Shown here: positions 52,426 through 62,034 of the stretch, piece by piece
How the letters are laid out: each line of letters opens with the position of its first letter
Numbering within the stretch: the stretch's first letter is position 1
DNA from: Nostoc sp. 'Lobaria pulmonaria (5183) cyanobiont'
GTDB taxonomy: Bacteria; Cyanobacteriota; Cyanobacteriia; Cyanobacteriales; Nostocaceae
Length of the DNA stretch: 64,000 nucleotides
Direction: 5' to 3'
Assembly: GCF_002949795.1 (NCBI RefSeq)
Contig: NZ_CP026692.1
Location: 6,997,467 to 7,061,466, forward strand
Position numbers and translations under genes: made by a program
Notes under the pieces: model-generated
Databases searched by the model: none
Told to the model about the DNA's origin: nothing
What the model saw: the letters and a program-made list of their open reading frames with translations, nothing else

Positions 52426-53325
52426 ATGTTAAAGCCTCGTTTTATCCGCTTCTTTCGTCACCTCAATTGGCACACGCTCAAAAAAACTTTTTCTAGGACT
52501 ATCGAAAGGCGACTTTTGGGACTCGCCTCGGAAATCGCCTTTAATGCCATGTTATCTTTGTTTCCAGCAATTCTGGCTATCATCACAGCCATTGGCTTAT
52601 TGGCAAAATCTTTACAAAACACCTTTAAACAACTGGCGGCACAACTAAGTCAAGTCCTACCTGAAGAAGCCCTGGATCTGATTAGTAATTTTGCCACCAC
52701 AGAAATTACCAACTCCAAAAACAGTGGTTTATTTTCTCTAAGCTTTGTATTAGCAATTTGGACTGCTTCTGGGGCGGTGAGTACTGCTATGACAGCCCTC
52801 GATCAAATTCATCAAATTCCTTCAGAAAACATCCGCCCCTTTTGGAAAGCCAAGCTTGTCTCTCTGGGATTAACAGTTGGCACTATGTTGCTTTTGATAC
52901 TGGCTTCTTTCTCAGTGTTTACCAGCGATTGGCTATTGGGAATAGTAGCGCGCGAAAATAGTTCTTTAATCTTTTTGTTGCATCTTTGGCTGCTGTTACG
53001 CTGGCCTTTAACTTTAAGTATTGTCGCTGTCGCCTTTGGCTTTGTCTATCGCTATGGCCCAAGCAAGTGGAACTCAGGCACGCCAATGATGCCTGGAGCA
53101 ATTTTAGCAGCTGTTTTTTGGGCAATGTTGTCTGCCCTATTTCGGCTGTATGTGGCGAATTTTGGGAATTATAATAAAGTATATGGTGCTGTAGGAGCTG
53201 TGATAGTTTTAATGCTCTGGCTGTCAATGAGCGCTGCTGTTCTGTTAATCGGCGATCAGTTGAACGTGACTATCGGCGAAGATATGCGCTTAAAAGCCCA
53301 GCCGCAATCGCAAGAAAAATATTAA
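52426..53325 (+). CDS. YihY/BrkB-family membrane protein
   Basis: 299 residues from ATG 52426. Six membrane helices (about 40-60, 95-120, 135-160, 185-205, 220-240, 250-275). GLASEIAFNAMLSLFPAILA, AIWTASGAVSTAMTALDQIH and YGAVGAVIVLMLWL are typical of YihY. Not a ribonuclease BN as formerly annotated. Cellular role unclear. Confidence 0.92.
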   Translation: MLKPRFIRFFRHLNWHTLKKTFSRTIERRLLGLASEIAFNAMLSLFPAILAIITAIGLLAKSLQNTFKQLAAQLSQVLPEEALDLISNFATTEITNSKNSGLFSLSFVLAIWTASGAVSTAMTALDQIHQIPSENIRPFWKAKLVSLGLTVGTMLLLILASFSVFTSDWLLGIVARENSSLIFLLHLWLLLRWPLTLSIVAVAFGFVYRYGPSKWNSGTPMMPGAILAAVFWAMLSALFRLYVANFGNYNKVYGAVGAVIVLMLWLSMSAAVLLIGDQLNVTIGEDMRLKAQPQSQEKY

Positions 53326-53412
53326 TTCGTAAATCCTTGAGAAAATGATTGCAAAAGCTGAGTAGGGGAGTAAAATATCTAACGATTCAATACAAAATTA
53401 GCGATCGCCTCT

Positions 53413-53919
53413 ATGTCTGATTCTCCTCCTCGATTTTCGATGATTGAACCTGATGCCAAAGCACCCACTTTGAAGCGCCTGCGTCAGTTAAGTCGGCTGT
53501 TGGATAATGCTATTACCATTCCTGGCACAAAAATTGGTTTTGGTCTAGATCCAATTTTAGGACTCATACCGATTGGTGGTGATTTTTTGGGAATAATGTT
53601 TTCTAGCTACATTATTCTAGAAGCAGCACGGCTAGGCGTATCTAGAGCCACTCTAAGTAAAATGGTTTTGAACGTAATCATTGATGCCTTAGTAGGCGCT
53701 GTCCCAGTTTTGGGAGACTTTTTTGATTTTGCCTGGAAAGCTAACACTAATAATATCAAGCTCTTGGAAGAACACTTAAAGTTTCCCAGCGAGCAAAAAA
53801 GTACAGACAGGTGGTTTATCTTTGCCGTTTTGGCTGGATTGTTGCTAATCTCTATTGCCTTAGTAGCATTGCCCGTGATCCTAATTAGAATCCTGTGGAA
53901 CGCCTTTTCAGGTGGTTAA
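53413..53919 (+). CDS. DUF4112 family membrane protein
   Basis: 168 residues from ATG 53413. RLRQLSRLLDNAITIPGTKI, GLDPILGLIPIGGDFLG and ALVGAVPVLGDFFDFAWKAN form the DUF4112 signature, with a C-terminal membrane helix (about 140-165). Function unknown. The hydrolase gene follows within 20 bp, so they are co-transcribed. Confidence 0.92.
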   Translation: MSDSPPRFSMIEPDAKAPTLKRLRQLSRLLDNAITIPGTKIGFGLDPILGLIPIGGDFLGIMFSSYIILEAARLGVSRATLSKMVLNVIIDALVGAVPVLGDFFDFAWKANTNNIKLLEEHLKFPSEQKSTDRWFIFAVLAGLLLISIALVALPVILIRILWNAFSGG

Positions 53920-53938
53920 ATTGTTTATTGATAAAAGA

Positions 53939-54871
53939 ATGAAAGATTGGTGGCAAGCTACTTTTCCCAAAGGGCGGCAAAGTCTAGTTATTACTGATGC
54001 TAAAGGCTATCCTGTACAAATTGCTTATGGCGAAAAAGGTAGAGGTAAACCGTTAATTTTATTACATGGCATGGGGAGTTGGAGCTACAATTGGCGCCAC
54101 AGCGTAGCACCATTATCTAAATATTACCGAGTAATTTGTTTTGATGCCAAAGGTTTTGGTTTTTCCGAAAAACCATTGTCTCGTAGAGAAGACAATGGTC
54201 ATCAAGTTATTGAGTTTCAAAGAATTATTCAGGCATTATGTGATGAACCCGCAGTGATTGTAGCAGAATCTCTAGGAGGATTAGTTGCCCTTGCTCTTGC
54301 TCAAGAAAATCCGCAGTTAATCGGACGGCTTATAGTAGTAAACGTACCTGTTTTTGCCGAACAGCTACCCCATTGGTCTATGTGGTTACTTGCCCAAACG
54401 CCCCTAGAAGTAATGCAAACAATTGACTCCTTACGTCTGACATATCTGTTTGCACCTCTATTTAGAGAAGTTATGGCAATAGAAAGACGTAGGGTATTAT
54501 TCGATCCCTCAATTTTGACGCAGGAAGATATCTATTGGATAACTTACCCATTTACTGAATTGCCTGGTACGATCGCAAAAGTTGCCGAAGAGTTACAAAT
54601 AGCCGCGCGAGAAATTGAGAATTGGCAAGCAAATAAGCCAAATATGCTCACTAAAATTCAAAATAACCTGAGTGCAATTAAGTGTCCTACACTAGTTTTG
54701 TGGGGTGAGCAAGATAGTTGGTTTCCTGCTAGTCATGGTAAAAAATTACATCAACATATCCCCAATTCCAAATTACAGATTTTATCTAACTGCTGTCATG
54801 ATGCTTCAACTGGGGCTTCTGAGGTGTTGAATAAAACGATTCTTGAGTTTTTACAAGAGACTAACTTCTAA
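53939..54871 (+). CDS. Alpha/beta-hydrolase
   Basis: 310 residues from ATG 53939 (MKDWWQATFPKGRQSLVITD); a GTG at 53912, overlapping the DUF4112 stop, is the alternative. Oxyanion HGMGSWSYNW, nucleophile elbow AESLGGLVAL (Ser), catalytic Asp after LVLWGEQD and His in NCCHDAS. Lid inserted between about 150 and 230. Substrate unknown. Residues 80-88 (PLSRREDNG) come from a palindrome (54173-54198). Confidence 0.9.
   Translation: MKDWWQATFPKGRQSLVITDAKGYPVQIAYGEKGRGKPLILLHGMGSWSYNWRHSVAPLSKYYRVICFDAKGFGFSEKPLSRREDNGHQVIEFQRIIQALCDEPAVIVAESLGGLVALALAQENPQLIGRLIVVNVPVFAEQLPHWSMWLLAQTPLEVMQTIDSLRLTYLFAPLFREVMAIERRRVLFDPSILTQEDIYWITYPFTELPGTIAKVAEELQIAAREIENWQANKPNMLTKIQNNLSAIKCPTLVLWGEQDSWFPASHGKKLHQHIPNSKLQILSNCCHDASTGASEVLNKTILEFLQETNF
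54173..54198. repeat. Palindrome inside the alpha/beta-hydrolase gene
   Basis: CCATTGTCT, then CGTAGAG(A), then AGACAATGG. The central TCTCGTAGAGAAG also occurs in the intergenic repeat at 62047-62060, so this is probably a dispersed repeat within a gene. Confidence 0.7.
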
Positions 54872-54927
54872 AGTGGATTCTTACCTTTTATGCTTGTGTG
54901 AGCCGATTAAATTGATAAATGATTACA

Positions 54928-55371
54928 TCATTTAGGTATAACAAAAGGGCCATCATAAAATAAGTTATAAGCCCTTCCAAAGCTATATCCAAACGTTTTA
55001 TTGCCATTTTCATCTGTATGTTCTCCGATACCTACTACAATGCTCTCGTCATCCCAGCTTTTACCGTCTCCTGTCACTGCTTTACAAGGGTTATCATTAT
55101 CCAAAGCAGGCCCCCACAATTTACATTCAGGATTGTTTGTAAGTCTAAAATAACTAGGTTCTCTATCCCAAGACTTTTTAACTTCAACAATAATATAGTT
55201 ACCTTCTAACCAAGTTTTTATCTTGCATTTACCCCTCTCTGTTATCCCTGCTGTTGTCAATACAGAACATGAACTGATTACATTTATAACACTCTGTGCC
55301 TGAACAATATTAGCTAAAAATACTGGTGATAATAAAGATATAAATATCAAAAAAGCTTTGATTTTTTTCAT
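54928..55371 (-). CDS. Small secreted protein of unknown function (147 aa)
   Basis: From ATG 55371. Clear signal peptide (KKIKAFLIFISLLSPVFLAN, cleavage near VQAQS). The mature part has four Cys (SSCSVLTT, RGKCKIKTW, NPECKLWGP, NPCKAVTG), suggesting two disulfides. AT-rich. I know no family. Confidence 0.75.
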   Translation of the reverse strand: MKKIKAFLIFISLLSPVFLANIVQAQSVINVISSCSVLTTAGITERGKCKIKTWLEGNYIIVEVKKSWDREPSYFRLTNNPECKLWGPALDNDNPCKAVTGDGKSWDDESIVVGIGEHTDENGNKTFGYSFGRAYNLFYDGPFVIPK

Positions 55372-55669
55372 ATAAAAACATGGTATTTGTTATATATTAA
55401 TTAAGTAGCATGACAAATTAGTTGAGTAAATATACTAATTTAGTATGAACTAATACAATTGAGCGATCGCATATCCACTTTTTGCTAATTTCCATCTAAC
55501 GGGACTTAAAAATTTTTGAGGAAAAAATAAGCCTCAAACCCATGCAGGGCAAGGGAAATATACCAAATGAGCAAAAACGCTTGAAACCCAGATATATCAA
55601 TAAACTAGGCAAAATAATGTCAAAGTCTTTCTGTATATAGATTTTAGTTATTTTTCTGGGTATTTTTTA
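55372..55669. other. AT-rich region before the recombinase remnant
   Basis: No credible gene in this stretch of about 300 bases. Codon-like content starts only near 55670. Confidence 0.4.
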
Positions 55670-56026
55670 GGTAAGAGCAAGCAAATCCGAGAGACAGTCA
55701 ATCTGCCAAAAGTCACTGTGATAGCTATTACTGACTGGGTGATTGCCCGTGGTGGCGATATATCCTCGTCCCGTCCGTTGTTTACTTCGATTGACTTCCA
55801 AAATGCTGGTCACAGGTTAACCGGGGATGGCATTTATAAAATAGTCAAGCATTTATTTAAACGAGCTGGTGTAGAAAAAACTATGTCATCACACCGTTGC
55901 CGCCATAGTGCCATCACTGCCGTACTTGAAAAGACTGATGGGAATGTGCGGAAAGCTTAGAAACTCAGCAGACACGCAAAACTAAATACGCTCCAGATTT
56001 ACGACGATAACCGCAACCAGGATTAA
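55670..56026 (+). pseudogene. Broken tyrosine recombinase (phage-integrase family, C-terminal part)
   Basis: From about 55670 one frame reads KSKQIRETVNLPKVTVIAIT, HRCRHSAITAVLEKTDGNVR, KA, then TAG (55958-55960, from CAG), then KLSRHAKLNTLQIYDDNRNQ and TAA at 56024. Catalytic Arg (HRCRHS), His (SRHAK) and nucleophile Tyr (QIYDD) of the Xer/integrase family are all there. The N-terminal DNA-binding part is missing and the amber stop interrupts the catalytic domain, so it is inactive unless the stop is read through. Confidence 0.85.
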
Positions 56027-56208
56027 CTGGAAATGTCTGAGCTATTAATGGATGGGTTGGATTGAATTGGTTATAGCGCCTGTTATAAGAAATGTAAAAA
56101 GTCAGTTATGACGACAGCAAATTGTTGCTATACCCTATCACCAATCAGTCTTTTTTATGGTTAGTAATTACTATCACTTTGATGTTATTGATTTTTCTAG
56201 ATTTAAAA

Positions 56209-57180
56209 TTATATTCCCGAATATGTAATAATTGACTCTATAATTTTTAATAATTCTGTTTCCAGGTCTGATTCCCGTGATTCTTGTGTTTGTGCATTAA
56301 TAGCTATAAATTTATTTATAAAAGTAGGATATAAATGTGCATTTTTACTAATAATAATTATTCCTTGAAATATATTAAATATTTTTATACAGCATATTAG
56401 GTTACTATCGAATCTTTGTATTAGACCAATATGATGGTCTTTCTCATCTGTCCAATACGGGAAAATTGGTTTTTCTCCAATCAAGTCAATATGAGCATTA
56501 ATTGGATATTTCTTTAACCAAAGTCCTTCTAGAGAATTATCCATGATACTCAACCTTAATAACTCTCCAATTTCATCATTGAGATAAGTAGCTCCAAGCC
56601 AGTAATAAGCTAATTCATATGCAATTTTTATAATTGCTCGTTTATAACGGAATATGTCTATAGCAATAGTTTTACGAATTAGAGGTCGTTCGCCAGGGAG
56701 GGGTTGAGCATTTTCAATTTTTTGTTTTTCTTCCTTAGATAAATCATCTAAGCCTAATCTTTTTAATTTTTTATTAATAATGGATGTTAACTTATCTCTG
56801 TCTTTTACGTCAGCATCAATTTGAATTTCTAATATTCCGTTATCTCCAGAAAAAATCTGGATTTTTGGAAATATTCTTAGTTCTTTAGGTATCCCAGAAT
56901 TATTAAATATATATTGAATTTTCTCCTGGCTATCATTAATATATCCTTCCGCTAATGGATTTGGTATCTTTCCCGATTTACCAGCTATCTTCAAGGCAAG
57001 ACGATTAAATTGAACAAATACATGGTTAACAAGATTTGAGTCTACTGAATGACCGAGGAAATCATTACATTCTTTACAGACACAATCTAATATGATATTT
57101 CCTCCGATACTGTCAGGAAATATATGTTCTTCAGTAAATTTGTCGTGAGGCTTATCTTTTTTACATATAATGCACTGCAT
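56209..57180 (-). CDS. HNH endonuclease-like protein
   Basis: 323 residues from ATG 57180. Zinc-binding CIICKKDKP (Cys3, Cys6) and CVCKECNDFLG, with EEHIFPDSIGGNI holding the HNH-type His between them. The remaining 270 residues are unrecognised, Lys/Ile-rich and AT-rich. It stands next to a recombinase remnant, as expected for a mobile or defence gene. I see no partner gene. Confidence 0.8.
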   Translation of the reverse strand: MQCIICKKDKPHDKFTEEHIFPDSIGGNIILDCVCKECNDFLGHSVDSNLVNHVFVQFNRLALKIAGKSGKIPNPLAEGYINDSQEKIQYIFNNSGIPKELRIFPKIQIFSGDNGILEIQIDADVKDRDKLTSIINKKLKRLGLDDLSKEEKQKIENAQPLPGERPLIRKTIAIDIFRYKRAIIKIAYELAYYWLGATYLNDEIGELLRLSIMDNSLEGLWLKKYPINAHIDLIGEKPIFPYWTDEKDHHIGLIQRFDSNLICCIKIFNIFQGIIIISKNAHLYPTFINKFIAINAQTQESRESDLETELLKIIESIITYSGI

Positions 57181-57791
57181 AATTTTTGTTAGCTGAATGC
57201 TAAAAATGGACGTTAGGAGAGATTTAGTTACAGATTAATGAAACATTGTAGCAAGATGTAGAGTAATATCTAAGGTGTCATACTTATGAGGCTCTAGTTT
57301 CAATATTCGTTTTTTCTTTGCGCCATTTGTCCACGCTTTTTTTAACTGCTTCTATATTTCTCACACCCTAACACAGCTTAATTATCCAGTTAGGAGTGTG
57401 CCATAATTATTTAAAAATCTCAGTTTTACTTCAAAACCCACACAAGGACTAAAGCGGTGAGGATGTAGTGAGGCAGAAGGATTACACCCATCACCAAGGT
57501 CTAACAGAACCACTACTGCTGCAACTCAGTTACAAAAAACCGTTGCTGATGCCATACATTCAAGGCTCACTCAAGTGCGAGTATTTAGCAGTGGGGACAA
57601 TTAGATAAAAAGAGAGTGGGAGGAAGCATATCAGTCAGCTTTCAAACTCCCACTCTACCATTTGCTGCTGAAGCGAACAGGAATGTATACAGACGTTACC
57701 CGCTATTTGGGGGCTAATGCGTACTTCAACAACAACGCCTGCACGCATTTAATATTCCTGTTGCAGCAAATGCCAAACCTGATTATTGAAT
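57181..57791. other. Accessory intergenic region with nested inverted repeats
   Basis: No protein gene was found. The right part (57613-57770) is strongly structured, and no function can be assigned. Confidence 0.5.
57613..57770. repeat. Nested inverted repeats (structured element)
   Basis: Hairpin 1: AGAGTGGGAG (57613-57622) with CTCCCACTCT (57647-57656). Structure 2: TTTGCTGC (57661-57668) and ACAGGAAT (57677-57684) pair with ATTCCTGT (57754-57761) and GCAGCAAA (57763-57770), with an inner stem AATGCGT (57716-57722)/ACGCATT (57743-57749). Arms are exact. It looks like a folded single-strand or RNA element. Confidence 0.8.
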
Positions 57792-57995
57792 TTATTTACT
57801 GAGATAAATACTCTGCAAATAATTGTTAGAGATAGCTTTTTGTTTTTGTAAATCACTAAGTAAATAGTATTTTACAAAAGGAATTTGCTTAGGTGGTAGT
57901 CCCTGATAATCAAACCCTTGAAGTTGTTTATCTTCATATAATTTAACTTGAATAATCAAAAGCTGGTTGCCATTTTGGCAAGTTTTTAAATATTC
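57792..57995 (-). pseudogene. Gene remnant (C-terminal part of an unknown protein)
   Basis: On the minus strand a frame between a TAG and a TAA (57792-57794) reads KTCQNGNQLLIIQVKLYEDK, QLQGFDYQGLPPKQIPFVKY and YLLSDLQKQKAISNNYLQSI. It has no start codon but strong protein-like composition. Family not recognised. Fits a decayed accessory gene. Confidence 0.45.
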
Positions 57996-58068
57996 CTAAT
58001 TGCTCATATCTAACTTTTTAAAAGCAGTTAAACCGCTATATAGCAGATAAATTATTAGTACATAACAA

Positions 58069-58099
58069 GATTCCCGACTTATTTAATAAGTCAGGAATC
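58069..58099. repeat. Hairpin downstream of the 216-aa membrane-protein gene
   Basis: GATTCCCGACTTAT (58069-58082) and ATAAGTCAGGAATC (58086-58099) with one mismatch. It may end the minus-strand transcript, but no clear T-run follows. Confidence 0.6.
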
Positions 58100-58157
58100 T
58101 AAGCCAAGCTAATGGGCAAAAAGTGTTAATTTAACGTGGTTTTACTTTACAGTAGTA

Positions 58158-58808
58158 TTAATACTGACGTAAAATAGCAGACAATGAACTATTTTTACGA
58201 AGATCCATCAAGTCTGCTAAAGGTTCTGTGCGCGTATCCAGGTGATGCTTGTGTTCTGCTGGTAGAACCGTTACTAGATGTTTTGTTTTAGGTTGCATCT
58301 GCATAAGAGGCATTAGTTGTGGCTGTGGCACAAAAATTGGCTGATTCTTGGGAAGTGGTGGTTCCAATTTTTGGTAATGCTTCTGTGCCAAGCGTACCTG
58401 ATGGCGATTAATCTGTTTTTGAAGTTTTTGCGGTTGCTTTGTGCGGTTAAGCACTCGGAAAATCAGCAAAGAACCACCACCACAGCTGAGAACGATCGCA
58501 GCAATCATCCATAAAGGTGTAGCATTGCTATTTTCAGAGGGCAGATTGATTGGTTCTTCAACTATAACTGGGATTTTTTCTGGTTCTTCTTGTGGCACGG
58601 GCCCAGCATTACCTAAACTATATAAGGCAAAGGCACCACCTCCGATAAACATGGCTAAACACCCGGTTAACAATAGCCAAGGATGATGTGCAACCAGATA
58701 TATCAGAACATTCGAGCTGTTTTTTAGTCTCGATTTCCTATTTGTCAGCTCTGGAGTAGCCCTTTTTAATTGGGTTCGCTCGCGCTGTACACTCTGACTT
58801 TTTTCCAT
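58158..58808 (-). CDS. Conserved cyanobacterial protein with two membrane helices (216 aa)
   Basis: From ATG 58808 (MEKSQSVQRERTQLKRATPE). Helices at about 42-66 (HPWLLLTGCLAMFIGGGAFA) and 97-117 (PLWMIAAIVLSCGGGSLLIF), with a Glu/Pro-rich loop between. The C-terminal 90 residues are basic and proline/glutamine-rich (KLEPPLPKNQPIFVPQPQLM). Function unknown. No partner gene on this strand. Confidence 0.85.
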   Translation of the reverse strand: MEKSQSVQRERTQLKRATPELTNRKSRLKNSSNVLIYLVAHHPWLLLTGCLAMFIGGGAFALYSLGNAGPVPQEEPEKIPVIVEEPINLPSENSNATPLWMIAAIVLSCGGGSLLIFRVLNRTKQPQKLQKQINRHQVRLAQKHYQKLEPPLPKNQPIFVPQPQLMPLMQMQPKTKHLVTVLPAEHKHHLDTRTEPLADLMDLRKNSSLSAILRQY

Positions 58809-59007
58809 GATTACTTTCAGATTTGTACCCCTCTAGTCAATAAATTGTACTTGAGGAGTCAAGCATCAGGTATCCGTAACAAAATTTAGATTTAAGTAAC
58901 TTTTTTGTAAAACAGATGCTACAAAATCTGGCTAAATTTTGCCAAAGTTCTGTATTTATGATGACTTTTTGCCCTAATAATCTGAAATTAGTTCGCTTAT
59001 TTTTTTC

Positions 59008-60108
59008 TCAGCTAGGAGAATGCCTTTCAAGAGCAAGTTGAATTAACTGATCGACTAATTCTGGAAAGGAGACTCCACTATGGGCCCAGAGTTGGGGATA
59101 CATACTTGTCGTAGTAAAGCCTGGTAAGGTATTGATTTCGTTAATCAAAACTTCTTGTGTTGCTTCCACGTAGAAAAAATCTACCCTTGCCAACCCCGCA
59201 GCGTCAACAGCGGCAAAAGCTTGCAAAGCCATATCTTGGATTTGACGAGCGATCGCATCTGGAAGTTGTGCAGGTATCAGTAAATCTGCCATATTTACAG
59301 TATATTTAGTTTCATAGTCGTAAAAATCACTGTCGTATATAATCTCTCCAATGACAGAGGCTTGGGGTCGATCGTTACCTAAAACGGCGCACTCGACTTC
59401 TCTAGCGACGACACCAGTTTCTACAACTAGTCGGCGATCATAACTGGCAGCACTATCTAAAGCGGCTTCTAATTCTGGGCGCGATCGCACTTTGGCAATA
59501 CCCACTGATGAACCCAAATTAGCAGGCTTGACAAAAGCGGGATAACCTAATGCTGCCTCAATTTCGTCACACAGTTTTGGAAATACGCAAGGATTAGACC
59601 AAACCTGCGCTCTAGTTACCGCCTTGTATTTTACCTGTGCTAATCCCGCTTGCTCAAAAGCCATTTTCATGGCAATTTTATCCATTCCCATTGCCGAACC
59701 TAACACCCCAGAACCGACAAAGGGGACTTGCATCAAGGTGAGTAACCCTTGAATTGTCCCGTCTTCACCGTTGGGGCCGTGGAGAATGGGAAACCAAACA
59801 TCCACTTGGGCAACTTGAGAGGGAGATTGCCACTTGCTCAGGGTTTGGGCTTGAGGGTTGGATGTGAGATTTCCCTCAGAAGTTGATTCTGTCGATTCCA
59901 GCAGCGGACTGCCGGTTGCTAAAACTTTTTCGGGTGCTTCTCCCGCCAGCCAGCGGCCATCTTTTTGGATGTAAAAAGGCAGTATTTCGTACTTACTAGC
60001 ATTTTCCTCTGCACTCAAGGCTTTAGCGATCGCCCGTGCTGAGTTGATCGAAACTTCATGTTCTCCCGAACGACCGCCAAACAGTAACCCTACCCGCAGC
60101 TTAGTCAT
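59008..60108 (-). CDS. ddl: D-alanine--D-alanine ligase
   Basis: 366 residues from ATG 60108 with GAGGAG upstream; the longer frame opening at 60132 is not used. FGGRSGEHEVSINSARAI, ILHGPNGEDGTIQGLL, GMDKIAMKMAFEQAGL, VKPANLGSSVGIAKV and LINEINTLPGFTTTSMYPQL are ATP-grasp/Ddl motifs. Cytosolic peptidoglycan step: joins two D-Ala, ATP-dependent. Length is normal for the long bacterial form. Confidence 0.96.
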   Translation of the reverse strand: MTKLRVGLLFGGRSGEHEVSINSARAIAKALSAEENASKYEILPFYIQKDGRWLAGEAPEKVLATGSPLLESTESTSEGNLTSNPQAQTLSKWQSPSQVAQVDVWFPILHGPNGEDGTIQGLLTLMQVPFVGSGVLGSAMGMDKIAMKMAFEQAGLAQVKYKAVTRAQVWSNPCVFPKLCDEIEAALGYPAFVKPANLGSSVGIAKVRSRPELEAALDSAASYDRRLVVETGVVAREVECAVLGNDRPQASVIGEIIYDSDFYDYETKYTVNMADLLIPAQLPDAIARQIQDMALQAFAAVDAAGLARVDFFYVEATQEVLINEINTLPGFTTTSMYPQLWAHSGVSFPELVDQLIQLALERHSPS

Positions 60109-60323
60109 TTTCGGCTCCTCCACACTTCTCAAGCAGATAGCGTATCACAACCTACAAAAATTGCCATATTTTTCTATATTATTTTATTGCCTCCGATCTC
60201 CTGCCTTCTGCCCCCAATTAAAACAATCGTGTTGTCAGCTACAGTTATATTCCAGGAAAGTGGGCAACAATATTGATAAATAACTAGAAATGCAGCCCCA
60301 CCTGTAAAAGATGCTGCCGTTTC

Positions 60324-62015
60324 ATGAAACCTCGAATTATTGTTTGTGGCTTAGGACTTACCGGATATAAAACCTTTCGGTTGCTGAGACAGCAGGGAGC
60401 CTTCGTTGTTGGTATTCATCACCGATCTATTCCTGGCGAAACAGCACCAGATGTGATTGTTGGCGATTTACAAGCAGCTTCTACCCTAACAGCAGCCGGA
60501 ATTCAACAGGCACACACTTTAGTAATCACTGGATCTAAAGATGCTCTAAATTTGTCTATTATGATGCAAGCGCGGGTGCTGAATCCCCAGATTCGGATTA
60601 TCAACCGTTTTTATAATACAAATTTAGGAGAGCGCCTAGATCAAAGTTTGCCAGACCACTTGAGTATGAGTGTTGTGGGATTAGCAGCACCCGTATTCAC
60701 GTTTGCAGCACTGGGAAACCAAGCGATCGGACAAATCAAATTATTTCAGCAAACTTGGCCGATTCACGAAGAATACATTGATGAAAACCACTTCTGGAAG
60801 GGCCGACAACTGAGTGAATTGTGGGAAGACCGATCGCGGATGCTGATTTATTATTTGCCAGTAAAAGGTGAGATGGATTTGGTGTCAGCGGTGATATCTG
60901 GACAAAAGATACAAGTAGGCGATCGCATAATTATTGGTACACAACCCCGCATCCGTCCTCCTCGGAGATCGTTGATTAAAAAACTGCTGAAAGTCTTGAC
61001 TAATCTTAGGCTGTTTCAGCAACACGGGCGATCGGTAGTCATGGGTGCTATTGCACTATTGACAGTTATTGCGATCGCTACATTCACCTATATGTCGGCT
61101 GAGTTGAGTTTGTCTCCTGTCGATGCTCTATATTTTTCTGTCGGCATGATTACTGGAGCGGGTGGAAATGACAAAGTAGTAGAAAATGCTCCTAACAGTA
61201 TTAAGTTATTTACCGTTGTGATGATGCTGGTTGGAGCAGTGGTGATTGGTATTTGGTATGCCATGCTCACCGATTTTGTCTTAGGAAGCCGCTTTAAGCA
61301 ATTTTGGGATGCAGCCCGAATTCCCCAGCGATATCACTACATTGTCTGTGGCTTGAGTGGTATTGGCGTGAGAATTGTCCAGCAACTCCACGCCAGCGGA
61401 CATGAAGTTGTAGTAGTTGAACCCGACTCCAACAACAAATATATCAACACCGCTCGCGAACTGGGTATTCCCGTCATTCAGGGCGATGCCAGCTTCCGCA
61501 CAATACTCAAAGCCAGCAATATAGACTCTGCTGCCGCAGTGATTACTGTTACTAGCAATGATGCTACCAATTTGGAAATTGCCCTCAAAGCCAAAGGTTT
61601 GACACCGAGCATTCCAGTGATTGTTCATTATGCCGATCCTGATTTTGCTGGCATAGCACAACAGCTATTTGGCTTTGAGGCCGTACTGAGTCCAGCTGAA
61701 CTGGCAGCCCCAGCTTTTGCTGCTGCTGCACTAGGGGGACGCATCCTCGGCAATGGCATCACAGCAGATAGTCTTTGGGTAGCTTTTGCGACTGTAATTA
61801 CAGCTTCACACGTCTTTTGCGGTCAGTGGGTGAAAGATGTAGCAATGTCTGCTGACTGCGTACCTTTGTACGTAGAAAAAAATAACCAAACCCTTCATGG
61901 ATGGGATTTATTAGAAACTAATCTCAGTGAAGGCGATGTTTTATATATGACTATGCCAACGACACGACTATATCAATTGTGGCGGGACGAGCAAGTTTGT
62001 GAATCACACGCTTAA
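60324..62015 (+). CDS. Two-RCK potassium-channel-like protein (TrkA-N domains)
   Basis: 563 residues from ATG 60324. First RCK/TrkA-N: IIVCGLGLTGYKTFRLL. The central membrane part has about two helices (residues 237-260 and 292-315) around a pore-like MITGAGGNDK instead of the potassium filter TxGYGD. Second RCK: YIVCGLSGIGVRIVQQLHAS and EPDSNN. Both nucleotide loops are present. It resembles the cyanobacterial RCK-pore-RCK family; the changed filter questions potassium selectivity. Confidence 0.88.
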   Translation: MKPRIIVCGLGLTGYKTFRLLRQQGAFVVGIHHRSIPGETAPDVIVGDLQAASTLTAAGIQQAHTLVITGSKDALNLSIMMQARVLNPQIRIINRFYNTNLGERLDQSLPDHLSMSVVGLAAPVFTFAALGNQAIGQIKLFQQTWPIHEEYIDENHFWKGRQLSELWEDRSRMLIYYLPVKGEMDLVSAVISGQKIQVGDRIIIGTQPRIRPPRRSLIKKLLKVLTNLRLFQQHGRSVVMGAIALLTVIAIATFTYMSAELSLSPVDALYFSVGMITGAGGNDKVVENAPNSIKLFTVVMMLVGAVVIGIWYAMLTDFVLGSRFKQFWDAARIPQRYHYIVCGLSGIGVRIVQQLHASGHEVVVVEPDSNNKYINTARELGIPVIQGDASFRTILKASNIDSAAAVITVTSNDATNLEIALKAKGLTPSIPVIVHYADPDFAGIAQQLFGFEAVLSPAELAAPAFAAAALGGRILGNGITADSLWVAFATVITASHVFCGQWVKDVAMSADCVPLYVEKNNQTLHGWDLLETNLSEGDVLYMTMPTTRLYQLWRDEQVCESHA

Positions 62016-62034
62016 ATAATTCGTAATACTCGCC

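Noticed and set aside
57613..57770. Integron attC site
   Set aside because: Size is plausible but the ends lack the RYYYAAC-type core sites, and no integron integrase was seen.
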